Assembly (NCBI RefSeq): GCF_001592965.1
Contig: NZ_LRPC01000001.1
Span: 1,513,765 to 1,577,764 of the forward strand
Origin: Roseivirga spongicola
GTDB taxonomy: Bacteria; Bacteroidota; Bacteroidia; Cytophagales; Cyclobacteriaceae
Direction: 5' to 3'
Length of the DNA stretch: 64,000 bases
Of the stretch, positions 1 through 8,225 are shown in pieces. The stretch's first letter is position 1, and each line of letters starts with the position of its first letter. The notes beneath the pieces are model-generated. The model was not told the origin of the DNA, did no database searches, and saw only the letters and a program-made list of their open reading frames with translations. The translations under genes and the position numbers were made by a program.

Positions 1-331
1 GATTGTCGCTTGTTCCTACCCAAGACCAAGTACCTGTGGCAGGGAATAGGTTTCCGGCATTGGTTGTAGTAAAACTACCATTGTCAATATCCATTGAGAA
101 CCCATCGTATCTACTTGATACATCACTTCCATCAAGAGTTATAGAGCCACCACTGGCTATTGTCCAGTTAGCCTCTAGTAAAGCTTGAGCTATTTCCTGA
201 GGAGTTTCTTCAGGTGGAGTTGGAGAATCATCGCCACCACCTCCACAGGAGGCGATGACGAATACTATGAGGATTCCAATCGATATTTTCAGTACACTGT
301 TAAACGTGTTTCTACTTCTGTTACTTTTCAT
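1..331 (-). CDS. Lipoprotein, C-terminus off the left edge (partial)
   Basis: Reading the minus strand from the ATG at 329-331 gives 110 residues with no stop before the window edge, so the gene is cut by the window. Residues 13-26 are hydrophobic and lead into the lipobox IASC (Cys29), followed by a GGGGDD stretch and a Pro/Glu/Thr-rich linker, the usual form of an outer-membrane lipoprotein in Bacteroidota. The visible globular part is Ser/Thr/Gly/Asp-rich with WTIASGGS and TWSWVG, resembling a small beta-sandwich of the lipocalin-like kind, but I cannot name it. The start lies 7 nt after the stop of the upstream giant T9SS protein, so the two are probably co-transcribed. Function unknown. 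Confidence 0.75.
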   Translation of the reverse strand, partial: MKSNRSRNTFNSVLKISIGILIVFVIASCGGGGDDSPTPPEETPQEIAQALLEANWTIASGGSITLDGSDVSSRYDGFSMDIDNGSFTTTNAGNLFPATGTWSWVGTSDN

Positions 332-338
332 TTCTGAG

Positions 339-3300
339 TTATTTAACAATGATCAACTTTTTAACAGCGCTACCTTTTTCTGAGCTTATTCGGATCAGGT
401 AGGTGCCAGCAGGGTATGAGCTTACGTTCACTTCTACCTTGCTTTCTTGTACCTTTTGCTTATTCCAAACGGCTGTGCCATTCATGTCTACTATGGCCAA
501 GTTCGGCTGAACCTGAGGTATTTGAGACAGGTCTATGGTAACCATGTGCTGAGCAGGGTTAGGGTAAAGGCTTACTTCATCAGCATCAATAACATCATCA
601 TCAATAGCTGTTACTATAGTACCTTCACCAGTAATATTTACTCTGGTTTCTCCCGCATTTGATTGAATTACCATTTCGCCAGCGTAAGTTTTGGCTTCAG
701 ATGGAGCAAAGGTTACTTCTACTTGCGTTGAGGCTCCTACCTCTACAGTAAAGGCCGATTTATCTGCTGAGTAGCCATCAGGTAAAGTAATGCTGGCTAC
801 TTCTATGTCAGTATCACCAGTATTCTCTATAGTGAAGTTCTGAGAAGTAGTTTCAGCAATATCGGTTACATCGAACACCAAGCCACCAATATTGGCAATG
901 CTAGGCTCGGCCTCATTGTTTACCGTTATGGTGATGGACTTGTCGAAGCTTGCACCACCGGCATCTGTAGATGTAACCACTACCGTATAGCTTGCCTTGG
1001 TTTCAAAGTCTACTGCTGCAGCAGTAACTAAATTGGCGCCATCAATATCGAACGCATCGTTATCATTGGTGCCTGCAGCAAGGCTATAAGTAAACGTATC
1101 TCCATTGTCTTCATCTGTTGTAGACAGTGCTCCAACAACGGAACCAACGGTTACATTTTCATCTATATAGGAGGCATCGATAGCTATAGCTGTTGGGGCT
1201 TCATTTACATCATTCAATGTAATGGTGAGTGCTTCTTCATAAGATAAACCTCCAGCATCTTCTGTTTTAACTCTCACTGAGTAAGAAGATTTAGACTCAA
1301 AGTTGAGGCTAATTTTAGCTAAGAGTTTTCCACTGTTTATGCTGAAGCTCGCATTGTCCGAGTCGCCAGTACCAGCTACCAAACTATAAGTAAATGAATC
1401 TCCATTATCTGGGTCTGTAGTACTTAGCGTTCCAATTTCGGCATCGGCTCCTGCATTCTCATCAAGCGATAAGCTGCTAGAAGCTAGTGCTGTAGGTGCT
1501 TCATTTACATTATTGACCGTTATGCTGAATGATTTTTCGAATGTAGCTCCAGCTACATCTGTAGTTCTAAGTCTAACGCTCAGGTTTGTGGTAGATTCAA
1601 AATCTATATCGCCATTTGTCACTAACTCGCCATTAGCTATGCTGAATAGATCGTTATTGTCTGAACCACTACCAGGAACGAGAGTATAGGTGAAGCTATC
1701 GCCAGCATCAACATCTGTTGAGCTTAGAGAGCCAACTACTGTTCCAGTAGCACTATTTTCAGCGACTGTTAAGGTCGAGATAGCTAAATCTGTTGGTTGA
1801 TCATTGACGTTTTGAATTGTAAGTACAATATCATCCGATACTGATGCTCCTTCTGAGTCAGTAGCAGTAATTGTAATGTTCACGGTGCCAACATCATCAT
1901 TAGCAGGAGTACCTGTAAACCTGTTGTTGGTAGCATCAAATGTTAACCAATCGGCTCCAGTGAAAGTAGCAGATAAGGTAAGTGCATCACCATCTACGTC
2001 TATAAATACAGAAGAAGCAATTAGTGAACTTAGCAATACATCTTCAGTAGCCGTAATGTCTGCTGCGGCAGAAGCCACAATTGGAGCATCGTTTGTGTTG
2101 GCAACACTGATAGAATACTGCTGTCTTACTGTTCCGCCAGAACCATCGTCTGCTGTAATGTAGAAGTCAGTAGAACCTACGTCATCGTTAGTAGGTGTTC
2201 CAACCAGGCTTCCATTATCTACTGAAACCCAGTCTGGGTTTCCTTCTAGCATATAGCTAAGGTTATCTCCATCTACATCGGCAAAAAGGCCAGCTAAACT
2301 TTGAGTGTAAGCAGCATCTTCAGTTGCATCGGCAATAGTTGTTGCGCTTACCGTTGGTGCATCATTTACTGAAAGCACAGTTACATCAAAAGTTTGTGTT
2401 GCAGTAAACTCTCCATCGAAAACATTGACTGTTATTGTGGTAGATCCTGAAGCATTCGCTACTGTATTGGCCGATAAGGTGATGCCGGATGCGCTTTCAC
2501 TAATAGCGATAGCATCGGTGGTAATCACGCTTTCATCGGAAGAAGTGGCTGTGAAAACAAGGTTTGTGGCCTCTGTATCTATGTCTGCGAAAGTCATAAA
2601 CACTCCGGCTAGTTGTCCATCTTCCTGAATGCTTTGGCCGCTCGTTGTTCCTAAAGTAGGAGCATCGTTTACAGGATTTACATTAATGTCGAAAGATGTG
2701 AACGATGATTTTCCGTTGGCAGAAGCAATCAGGAATACGCTCTCACTTCCATTGAAATCACTACTGGTGTTAATCTCAAGGTTAGTACCATTGATTGTGC
2801 CAGATAACTGACTTAAACCACCAACAGTGTAGTTAAACACGGCATTAGGGTCGTTGTTATCTGTAAACACTCCAGAAAGATCTATCGTGTAGGTTGTGAA
2901 ATCTTCATCGACCGATACATTTTGAATGCCTGTAGTTGTGATATCCGCACTTTCTGTTTCGACACTAAAGGTTACAGTTTGCGTTACGGAAAGTTCTCCG
3001 TCACTCACCGTAAAGGTTACATCTTCAGAACCTGACTGACCTGAAATAGGGGTTACGGTAACGTTTTTCCCTGCTACAGCAAGAGTGAAGAGCGAACCTG
3101 CTCCATTATGCGTTATAATGAGGTCTTCATCAGCTGTTTCTACATCGTCAAAATAGTTACCCATATCAATTATGTATGCAGGAAGTTCATCTAGCATAGA
3201 TTGAGTAGGGATTGTAGCTGTAGAAACGGGAGCATCATTTACTGCATTTACTGTAAGCGCAAATGACTCCACTGCAGAAACTGAGGTGGCGGTACCTAGC

Positions 3301-5156
3301 CTATCATCGGCAGTAATGCTAAAGTTGATAACGCCATTATAGTTGGCAGTAGGAGTTACCGTCATGATGTTGCCATTAATATCTACAATGGCAGCCCCTT
3401 GAACGTCTGGAGTGGCCTTGTAGGTGAATAATGGAACAGCGGCATCTACATCTGTAGCCGAAAGTGTATAAGTAAACACATTGTCTTCATCTACATTCTG
3501 ATCGTCTATGGCAGCCATAATTGGCGAGTCGTTTACAGGAGAAACAGTTACTTCGAAGGTTTCGAAAAGCGAATAAGCTTCCTCAGTATCTAATTCTTCC
3601 AATAGCACAGAAATACTAACCTTACCAGTATAATCTGCTATAGGTGTGAGAGTTAACTCTCCATTTGCCACGGTTACCGCTACTTTAGATGGTTCAGATG
3701 AAGTTGCTGTAATATTTACTTCATTGTCTACATCGGCATAACTCAGTTGTACAGTGCCAATCTCATCTTCGTTGATTAACTGGTTGTTAATGGCAGAAAG
3801 AGTAGGAGCATCGTTCACATCAATTACTTCAATAGAAGCTGTGGCGTTAACGGTGGTTTCTCTAGACGCACTGGTTACACTAAATTCGAATGAGTCGCTG
3901 TAGCCTACGTCTCCAATTGGAGTGTAAAAGGCTGTCCATTGAATCAAGTTTCCAGACGTTTTCACTAAAACTGGCTCTGAGAGCGTTCCGCTTTCTGGAG
4001 AAGATGTGATTTCCACAGTAGCTGTAGTCAAATCGAAACCTCCTAGCTCAAGTGCATAGAGATTAACGGCTACAGGAGTGTTTTCTGGCGTTTGCTTCTC
4101 ATTAGCAAAGCTGAAGAATAATCCATCTGTAGATGTGCTATTCACAAAAGCTTCCTCATCTCTAGTATCGGCAAATAAGTCGGAGTCAGCATCTAAATTT
4201 CTAATTGCTCCACCAGTACCACTTTCGGTACTATTCTCCAGTACAAATACTTGATCATCATTGTAGCCCGTTTTCGGAGTGGTTACTTCAGCAATAATAA
4301 CTACTTGTTCAGCACTGAATAAGTATGGGTGCTCTGCTTGAGTAACTCCAATATTGGTTGCCAAGCTATTATCACCTTTAGTGAAACTCTCCAAGTTGAA
4401 TGCGTCATTCACAATAGAGATAGTCTTAGGTGCTGTTGGAGTAGATAAATCCAAGTAGCTTAGTTTAACTGAGTAAACTGAATTGAACCTAGTATCTGAT
4501 ATTTCTAAGTCTAACGACTTTGAAGTTTCAGTTGCATTACTCACAGACAAGCTGCTGATCTCATGCGGTTCATCTACTACGTTGAACTTAAATGTGAGCG
4601 TGGCCTCTTCAGACTCTAGCTTCTCACCATTAACTTCCACTACCTTAAACTTGATTACATCTTCGTATCCTGTGGCAGGGGTCAGGTCACTGTTAGGGTT
4701 GAAAGTGAACCTTCCTTTATTGGTACCTGAAACTGCAAGTTCTCCGTTGGCCGGAGCCTGAGTAATCACGTAGTCTATTTCATCTCCGTCTGGATCGAAA
4801 CCATTTAGCTTTAAAGTTTCTCCTAACTTATATAGGACAGACTTAGCAGCTGTTACGGCTATTGGTGCCTGATTGGGCTCCACTTGTTCTATTAGTGGAA
4901 TAATGAATCCAAAGTTTCCTTTGTATTCAGTTTGCCCGTCAGTAGCGGTGAGCAAAGTACTTACACCGTTTTGGCCCACAGCAATGTGGCTGGTATAAAT
5001 ACCCCCCGACACCCAACCACCACTGCTGGTGGATAAGCGCTTGTTTAGCGCCTCATCATTGTTTTCATCTTGTCCTTGAACATTTATTGCAAGAACTAGC
5101 ATTAACAATGTGGTTGCCAGGTTTCTGACTTTAAAAATTTGTTTTAGGCTAATCAT
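339..5156 (-). CDS. Giant T9SS-exported surface protein with cadherin-like repeats
   Basis: 1605 aa. A signal peptide ends near VQGQ (about residue 29). Most of the protein is tandem beta-sandwich repeats of about 90-100 aa, each joined by a VNDAP/VNEAP-type junction; I count nine, and Asp-rich DVDGD/DxDN motifs suggest calcium binding. The last three are classical cadherin-like units. They are followed by a choice-of-anchor-D/HYDIN-like domain (NTGDTDIEVASI, VTFAPSEAKTYAG) and a C-terminal T9SS type A sorting domain of about 80 aa (YPNPAQHMVTI, YPAGTYLIR, VKKLIIVK). The expected role is adhesion or matrix function at the cell surface after T9SS export. It lies 6 nt downstream of the S74 gene and 7 nt upstream of the lipoprotein gene, making a three-gene surface operon. 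Confidence 0.9.
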   Translation of the reverse strand: MISLKQIFKVRNLATTLLMLVLAINVQGQDENNDEALNKRLSTSSGGWVSGGIYTSHIAVGQNGVSTLLTATDGQTEYKGNFGFIIPLIEQVEPNQAPIAVTAAKSVLYKLGETLKLNGFDPDGDEIDYVITQAPANGELAVSGTNKGRFTFNPNSDLTPATGYEDVIKFKVVEVNGEKLESEEATLTFKFNVVDEPHEISSLSVSNATETSKSLDLEISDTRFNSVYSVKLSYLDLSTPTAPKTISIVNDAFNLESFTKGDNSLATNIGVTQAEHPYLFSAEQVVIIAEVTTPKTGYNDDQVFVLENSTESGTGGAIRNLDADSDLFADTRDEEAFVNSTSTDGLFFSFANEKQTPENTPVAVNLYALELGGFDLTTATVEITSSPESGTLSEPVLVKTSGNLIQWTAFYTPIGDVGYSDSFEFSVTSASRETTVNATASIEVIDVNDAPTLSAINNQLINEDEIGTVQLSYADVDNEVNITATSSEPSKVAVTVANGELTLTPIADYTGKVSISVLLEELDTEEAYSLFETFEVTVSPVNDSPIMAAIDDQNVDEDNVFTYTLSATDVDAAVPLFTYKATPDVQGAAIVDINGNIMTVTPTANYNGVINFSITADDRLGTATSVSAVESFALTVNAVNDAPVSTATIPTQSMLDELPAYIIDMGNYFDDVETADEDLIITHNGAGSLFTLAVAGKNVTVTPISGQSGSEDVTFTVSDGELSVTQTVTFSVETESADITTTGIQNVSVDEDFTTYTIDLSGVFTDNNDPNAVFNYTVGGLSQLSGTINGTNLEINTSSDFNGSESVFLIASANGKSSFTSFDINVNPVNDAPTLGTTSGQSIQEDGQLAGVFMTFADIDTEATNLVFTATSSDESVITTDAIAISESASGITLSANTVANASGSTTITVNVFDGEFTATQTFDVTVLSVNDAPTVSATTIADATEDAAYTQSLAGLFADVDGDNLSYMLEGNPDWVSVDNGSLVGTPTNDDVGSTDFYITADDGSGGTVRQQYSISVANTNDAPIVASAAADITATEDVLLSSLIASSVFIDVDGDALTLSATFTGADWLTFDATNNRFTGTPANDDVGTVNITITATDSEGASVSDDIVLTIQNVNDQPTDLAISTLTVAENSATGTVVGSLSSTDVDAGDSFTYTLVPGSGSDNNDLFSIANGELVTNGDIDFESTTNLSVRLRTTDVAGATFEKSFSITVNNVNEAPTALASSSLSLDENAGADAEIGTLSTTDPDNGDSFTYSLVAGTGDSDNASFSINSGKLLAKISLNFESKSSYSVRVKTEDAGGLSYEEALTITLNDVNEAPTAIAIDASYIDENVTVGSVVGALSTTDEDNGDTFTYSLAAGTNDNDAFDIDGANLVTAAAVDFETKASYTVVVTSTDAGGASFDKSITITVNNEAEPSIANIGGLVFDVTDIAETTSQNFTIENTGDTDIEVASITLPDGYSADKSAFTVEVGASTQVEVTFAPSEAKTYAGEMVIQSNAGETRVNITGEGTIVTAIDDDVIDADEVSLYPNPAQHMVTIDLSQIPQVQPNLAIVDMNGTAVWNKQKVQESKVEVNVSSYPAGTYLIRISSEKGSAVKKLIIVK

Positions 5157-5162
5157 CCTAGA

Positions 5163-7634
5163 TTATTTTTGATTAGCGTTAACTTTTTGATTGTTCATTA
5201 GCAGGGCTTCTATCTTAGCCAATCTGTCTTCCATAGCTTCAACTTTAGAAGCTTCTGCCTTCAAAGTGTTGTTCTCGGCTTTAAGCGCTTCTACTTCTGC
5301 AGAAAGTTCTTTTACTGCTTCAACTAATACCGCAGTCATTTCTGCATAGTTTACACCTTTGAAACCGTTTTCACGAGTGTGAACCAATTCTGGAAGCACT
5401 GCTTCAACTTCTTGAGCTATGAAACCGATTTTATTTTCTGGTCTAGACTCGTCTTTCCAGTTATAGCGAACACCTCTAAGTTTATGCACTATAGAAAGCC
5501 CTGAAGTAAGAGTGCTTACATTTTTCTTAAGGCGAGCATCTGATGATTGGTTGAGAGACCCTGAAATGTCAATGTTTCCGCTATTGTTATCATTAATGTT
5601 TACAAAAGCAGCTCCGTTTGTTGAGTTCACTCTTATAGTACCGAACTGGTTTCCGCTTCCATCTGCATGAAACTCTTGACTAACTAGCCATGGTCTATAA
5701 GATCCACCATTTCCATCTGAAACGTCTATTGTACTCTTGATTGCTGTGTATGTGTTTTGGCCACCATTTCCATCGTTTTCCCAGCTTCTTGAACCAATTT
5801 CAAAACCGCCTTCTTGTGTGTTTCCAATATTTATAATACCATATTCAGTATTAGCTCTATCTTGCGCTATTTCAAGATTGATTAAGCTGTTTTCGGTTGA
5901 GCCAGAGATTCTCATCATGCCGAAGTCTCGGTTGGCATCTGAGCCACCCATTTGAATGTTTTTGGAGTTGTTTGGACCGAATAATTGTAGGAAGCCAGAA
6001 TTATCTCCGAAAGAGCCAACTTCTGCTCTTAGCTCATTATTGTTGTTGAAGAAAACCGCCTGTCCAAAGTTGTCACCTCTTCTTTCTAATCTTGCAACTT
6101 CATTTCCGTTTTCGCCTCTTACTATGTGAGATGCTGGATTTAGTAAGTTGTTCACATCGAAGTAGTTTAGAGAAACAGTTTCTACTCCGTTTTCACCTGT
6201 AGCGCTAAAGTTGATCTGGCCAAGCTCGGTGCCATTTTCCCAACGAGTTACTTCTAGCTGAAGCAGGTCTGGGTTGTACGTTCCATCTCCTTCTCCTTCA
6301 GTATAAGCACCTCTTAAACCCATGAAAGGTAGATTAGAATCTTCCCAGTTTTTCTGACCAATCCAGAAGTTAGAAGAGCTCGGGCCTTCAAGGGTGATTG
6401 ATCCACCATCTTCATCATTTCCGCCCATTGAGGCTAGGGTTCTGTTATTGCTGGCAGATACTCTGAACTGACCGAAGTTTTCACCTCCACCAGCTAACCA
6501 TCCGCTCTGAACTCTACCTTTAGCAGTGCCATCGTCATTTCTGGCAATCATGTTCGTCCATGGGTTCATATAACCTGCATGCTGATAAACAACTCTGGTT
6601 TCTCCTGTTTCAGGAATGCCAGCACTCATTTCCATGTAAGCCGAACCACCAGAATAGGTAAGCATTCTATAGGTGTTTCTGCCTAAAGAGTCGTTCAAGT
6701 AAAGAAGTCCTGCTTTTGGGCCATTAGAGCCTATGAGTACATTGGCGAAATCATCAGGGCTTTTTAGTTGGAACCTTCCTGCACCTTCATCATTCATGTC
6801 TAGAAGCGACATCTGCTGACCGAGTTGGTTTTTGGTTTCCATTCTACCATGCTCTTGGCCCATTACATCATTGTATGAGGCATCCATAAAGATGAGGTCA
6901 TGAATAGGAGCTCCGTCTTCACCAGATTCAGGATTACCTTGAATTTTAAAGTATCCTTTGTTTAGGCCGCCTTCTTCCCAATACTTGCCACCCATGGCAA
7001 TATTCATGTTGGTTTCACCAGAGAGACCGAAGTAACCATTTCCGTTGTAAGCTCTTAGGTCTACTCTTCTTACATCTAATGAATCATAAAGTCCTAAGAA
7101 GCCTGTGGTTCCTTCGTTTGCTGCCCCTAAGATTACTCTTCTTGTGTCGTTATGACCATAAGTAACCAGCGATGCTGAGTTGTTTGGTTCATAGAAACTC
7201 AATTCGCCTTTTAGCATGCCTTCTGGGCTATATACTTCTAGTGGTTGTTTAACACTAAATGGTGCGAAAAGGCTTGTTGAGCCTAGCACAGTATTTCCAA
7301 TGCTTACAGTAAGAGTTCTTTCAACTGCATTATAGAACAGGTCTTCAGGCATTGGGTTTACGTCACCAAGGGTTACAGCATACAAGCCCTCTATTACCTG
7401 AACATCTGCTTGGGTTTCTGTCCAGCTTTCACCGTCTCCAAGGTCAATGGAAAAGGTAAATGTTCTTGCTCCTGTAACTGGAGTACCATTTTCATATAGC
7501 GTGCCTTGAAAGCTCATTTTTTTGCCTTCAGGCGCCATGGTTGTGGCTGCTTCATCTTGAAAGGGAGCTGCCATAATAGGTCCAGCACTCAGTAGGAGTG
7601 TTAGACACATAATAAGGAGTAGTGGTTTTTTCAT
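5163..7634 (-). CDS. Exported fibre-like protein with Peptidase_S74 chaperone domain
   Basis: 823 aa. An N-terminal signal peptide (LLLSAGPIMAAP) is followed by a beta-rich region resembling the start of Bacteroidota tail-fibre-like proteins (KKMSFQGTLYENGTPV, residues 38-53), then a long region of Gly/Asn-rich repeats of about 40 residues. At 697-776 is an intramolecular chaperone domain of the endosialidase/S74 family, including the SDARLKKNV cleavage-site motif, KIGFIAQEVE and GVNYAEM. A heptad-rich coiled coil (about 775-815) ends the protein. S74 domains trimerise fibres and often cleave themselves before the Ser of SDxRLK. No T9SS sorting domain is visible. The gene is first in the operon with the cadherin-like protein, so it may form a trimeric surface fibre working with it (inference). 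Confidence 0.85.
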   Translation of the reverse strand: MKKPLLLIMCLTLLLSAGPIMAAPFQDEAATTMAPEGKKMSFQGTLYENGTPVTGARTFTFSIDLGDGESWTETQADVQVIEGLYAVTLGDVNPMPEDLFYNAVERTLTVSIGNTVLGSTSLFAPFSVKQPLEVYSPEGMLKGELSFYEPNNSASLVTYGHNDTRRVILGAANEGTTGFLGLYDSLDVRRVDLRAYNGNGYFGLSGETNMNIAMGGKYWEEGGLNKGYFKIQGNPESGEDGAPIHDLIFMDASYNDVMGQEHGRMETKNQLGQQMSLLDMNDEGAGRFQLKSPDDFANVLIGSNGPKAGLLYLNDSLGRNTYRMLTYSGGSAYMEMSAGIPETGETRVVYQHAGYMNPWTNMIARNDDGTAKGRVQSGWLAGGGENFGQFRVSASNNRTLASMGGNDEDGGSITLEGPSSSNFWIGQKNWEDSNLPFMGLRGAYTEGEGDGTYNPDLLQLEVTRWENGTELGQINFSATGENGVETVSLNYFDVNNLLNPASHIVRGENGNEVARLERRGDNFGQAVFFNNNNELRAEVGSFGDNSGFLQLFGPNNSKNIQMGGSDANRDFGMMRISGSTENSLINLEIAQDRANTEYGIINIGNTQEGGFEIGSRSWENDGNGGQNTYTAIKSTIDVSDGNGGSYRPWLVSQEFHADGSGNQFGTIRVNSTNGAAFVNINDNNSGNIDISGSLNQSSDARLKKNVSTLTSGLSIVHKLRGVRYNWKDESRPENKIGFIAQEVEAVLPELVHTRENGFKGVNYAEMTAVLVEAVKELSAEVEALKAENNTLKAEASKVEAMEDRLAKIEALLMNNQKVNANQK

Positions 7635-7694
7635 TTTTTAAAATTTTGGTTGTGACAATTTATATTGATGATTATTCGCGTGATTTCTAAGGTA

Positions 7695-7721
7695 GCCGGA
7701 GTCACCGTTTGTGGCTCCGGC
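7695..7721. promoter_or_regulatory. GC-rich hairpin in the leader of the surface operon
   Basis: An 11-bp inverted repeat (GCCGGAGTCAC, 5-nt loop, GTGGCTCCGGC; one mismatch that can pair as G-U in RNA) lies about 60 nt before the S74 gene start. No T-run follows on either strand, so it does not look like a standard intrinsic terminator. It could be an operator or a leader hairpin. Confidence 0.4.
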
Positions 7722-7804
7722 ATGAGACTCAACTAAACCGACTATTGTTCTTTGTAAAGTTTTTTAGTTTTTAAGCCTAGCTCAATACTCAATTCAGAGT
7801 ATTT

Positions 7805-8032
7805 CTAAGACATGAATGCCATAAGAACCATGGCCCAATCTGCATTAGACTGTAGTCCCAACTTGTTTCTTATGTTCTTTCTGTGCTCATCATAAGTGAG
7901 TACAGATATGGAGAGGGTAGAGGCGATATCACTTCTTGAATTACCCTTTGCCATGTGCTGAAGAATTTCAATCTCTCTTACTGAAAGAGCGTTTAAAATC
8001 TCCTTCTTTTTTGTCTGGATTTTGTTGGTCAT
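7805..8032 (-). CDS. Small stand-alone LuxR/GerE-type DNA-binding protein
   Basis: 75 aa from the ATG at 8030-8032. The open frame extends upstream to a TTG at 8101, adding 23 Ser/Asn-rich residues, but TTG starts are rare here and the family needs only the HTH. The protein is essentially one GerE/LuxR helix-turn-helix: LSVREIEILQHMAKGNS, RSDIASTLSISVLTYDEHRKN and IRNKLGL match the LuxR consensus (LTxRExEVL, IAxxLxIS, TVxxHxxxIxxKL), with TYDEH in place of TVKTH. There is no receiver or ligand domain. It lies between the membrane-bound LytTR regulator and the surface-protein operon, all on one strand, so it may control that operon (inference). Confidence 0.75.
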   Translation of the reverse strand: MTNKIQTKKKEILNALSVREIEILQHMAKGNSRSDIASTLSISVLTYDEHRKNIRNKLGLQSNADWAMVLMAFMS

Positions 8033-8118
8033 TGGTTGTGTTGGAGTACCCGAATTGGAGTACTGATTGTTGTTACTAAAATTGGCGTTTAGAAGGCACA
8101 ATTTCAGGTTTATGTTAT

Positions 8119-8151
8119 GAGTGACATGTTACTTGTCACGAATGACATGTC
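8119..8151. promoter_or_regulatory. Cluster of three TGACATGT-like sites upstream of the LuxR-type gene
   Basis: GTGACATGTT (8121-8130), the inverted related site ACTTGTCAC (8131-8139) and AATGACATGT (8141-8150) follow each other with almost no spacing, about 90-120 nt upstream of the small LuxR-type gene. This spacing looks like a multi-site operator, perhaps for autoregulation. No protein can be assigned from sequence alone. Confidence 0.35.
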
Positions 8152-8225
8152 TTTAGTGGCGTAAAATGGGGGTATTGCCACCCGAGATGTAATGAGTAAC
8201 CTAAAAACCGATATGAAGAAAAAGA

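Noticed and set aside
5163..7634. S74 domain taken as evidence of prophage
   Set aside because: The protein has a signal peptide and bacterial surface-protein neighbours; no capsid, terminase or integrase gene is nearby.
8033..8101. Longer LuxR-type protein starting at TTG 8101
   Set aside because: The added 23 residues are Ser/Asn-rich with no family match and TTG is a rare start; not excluded completely.
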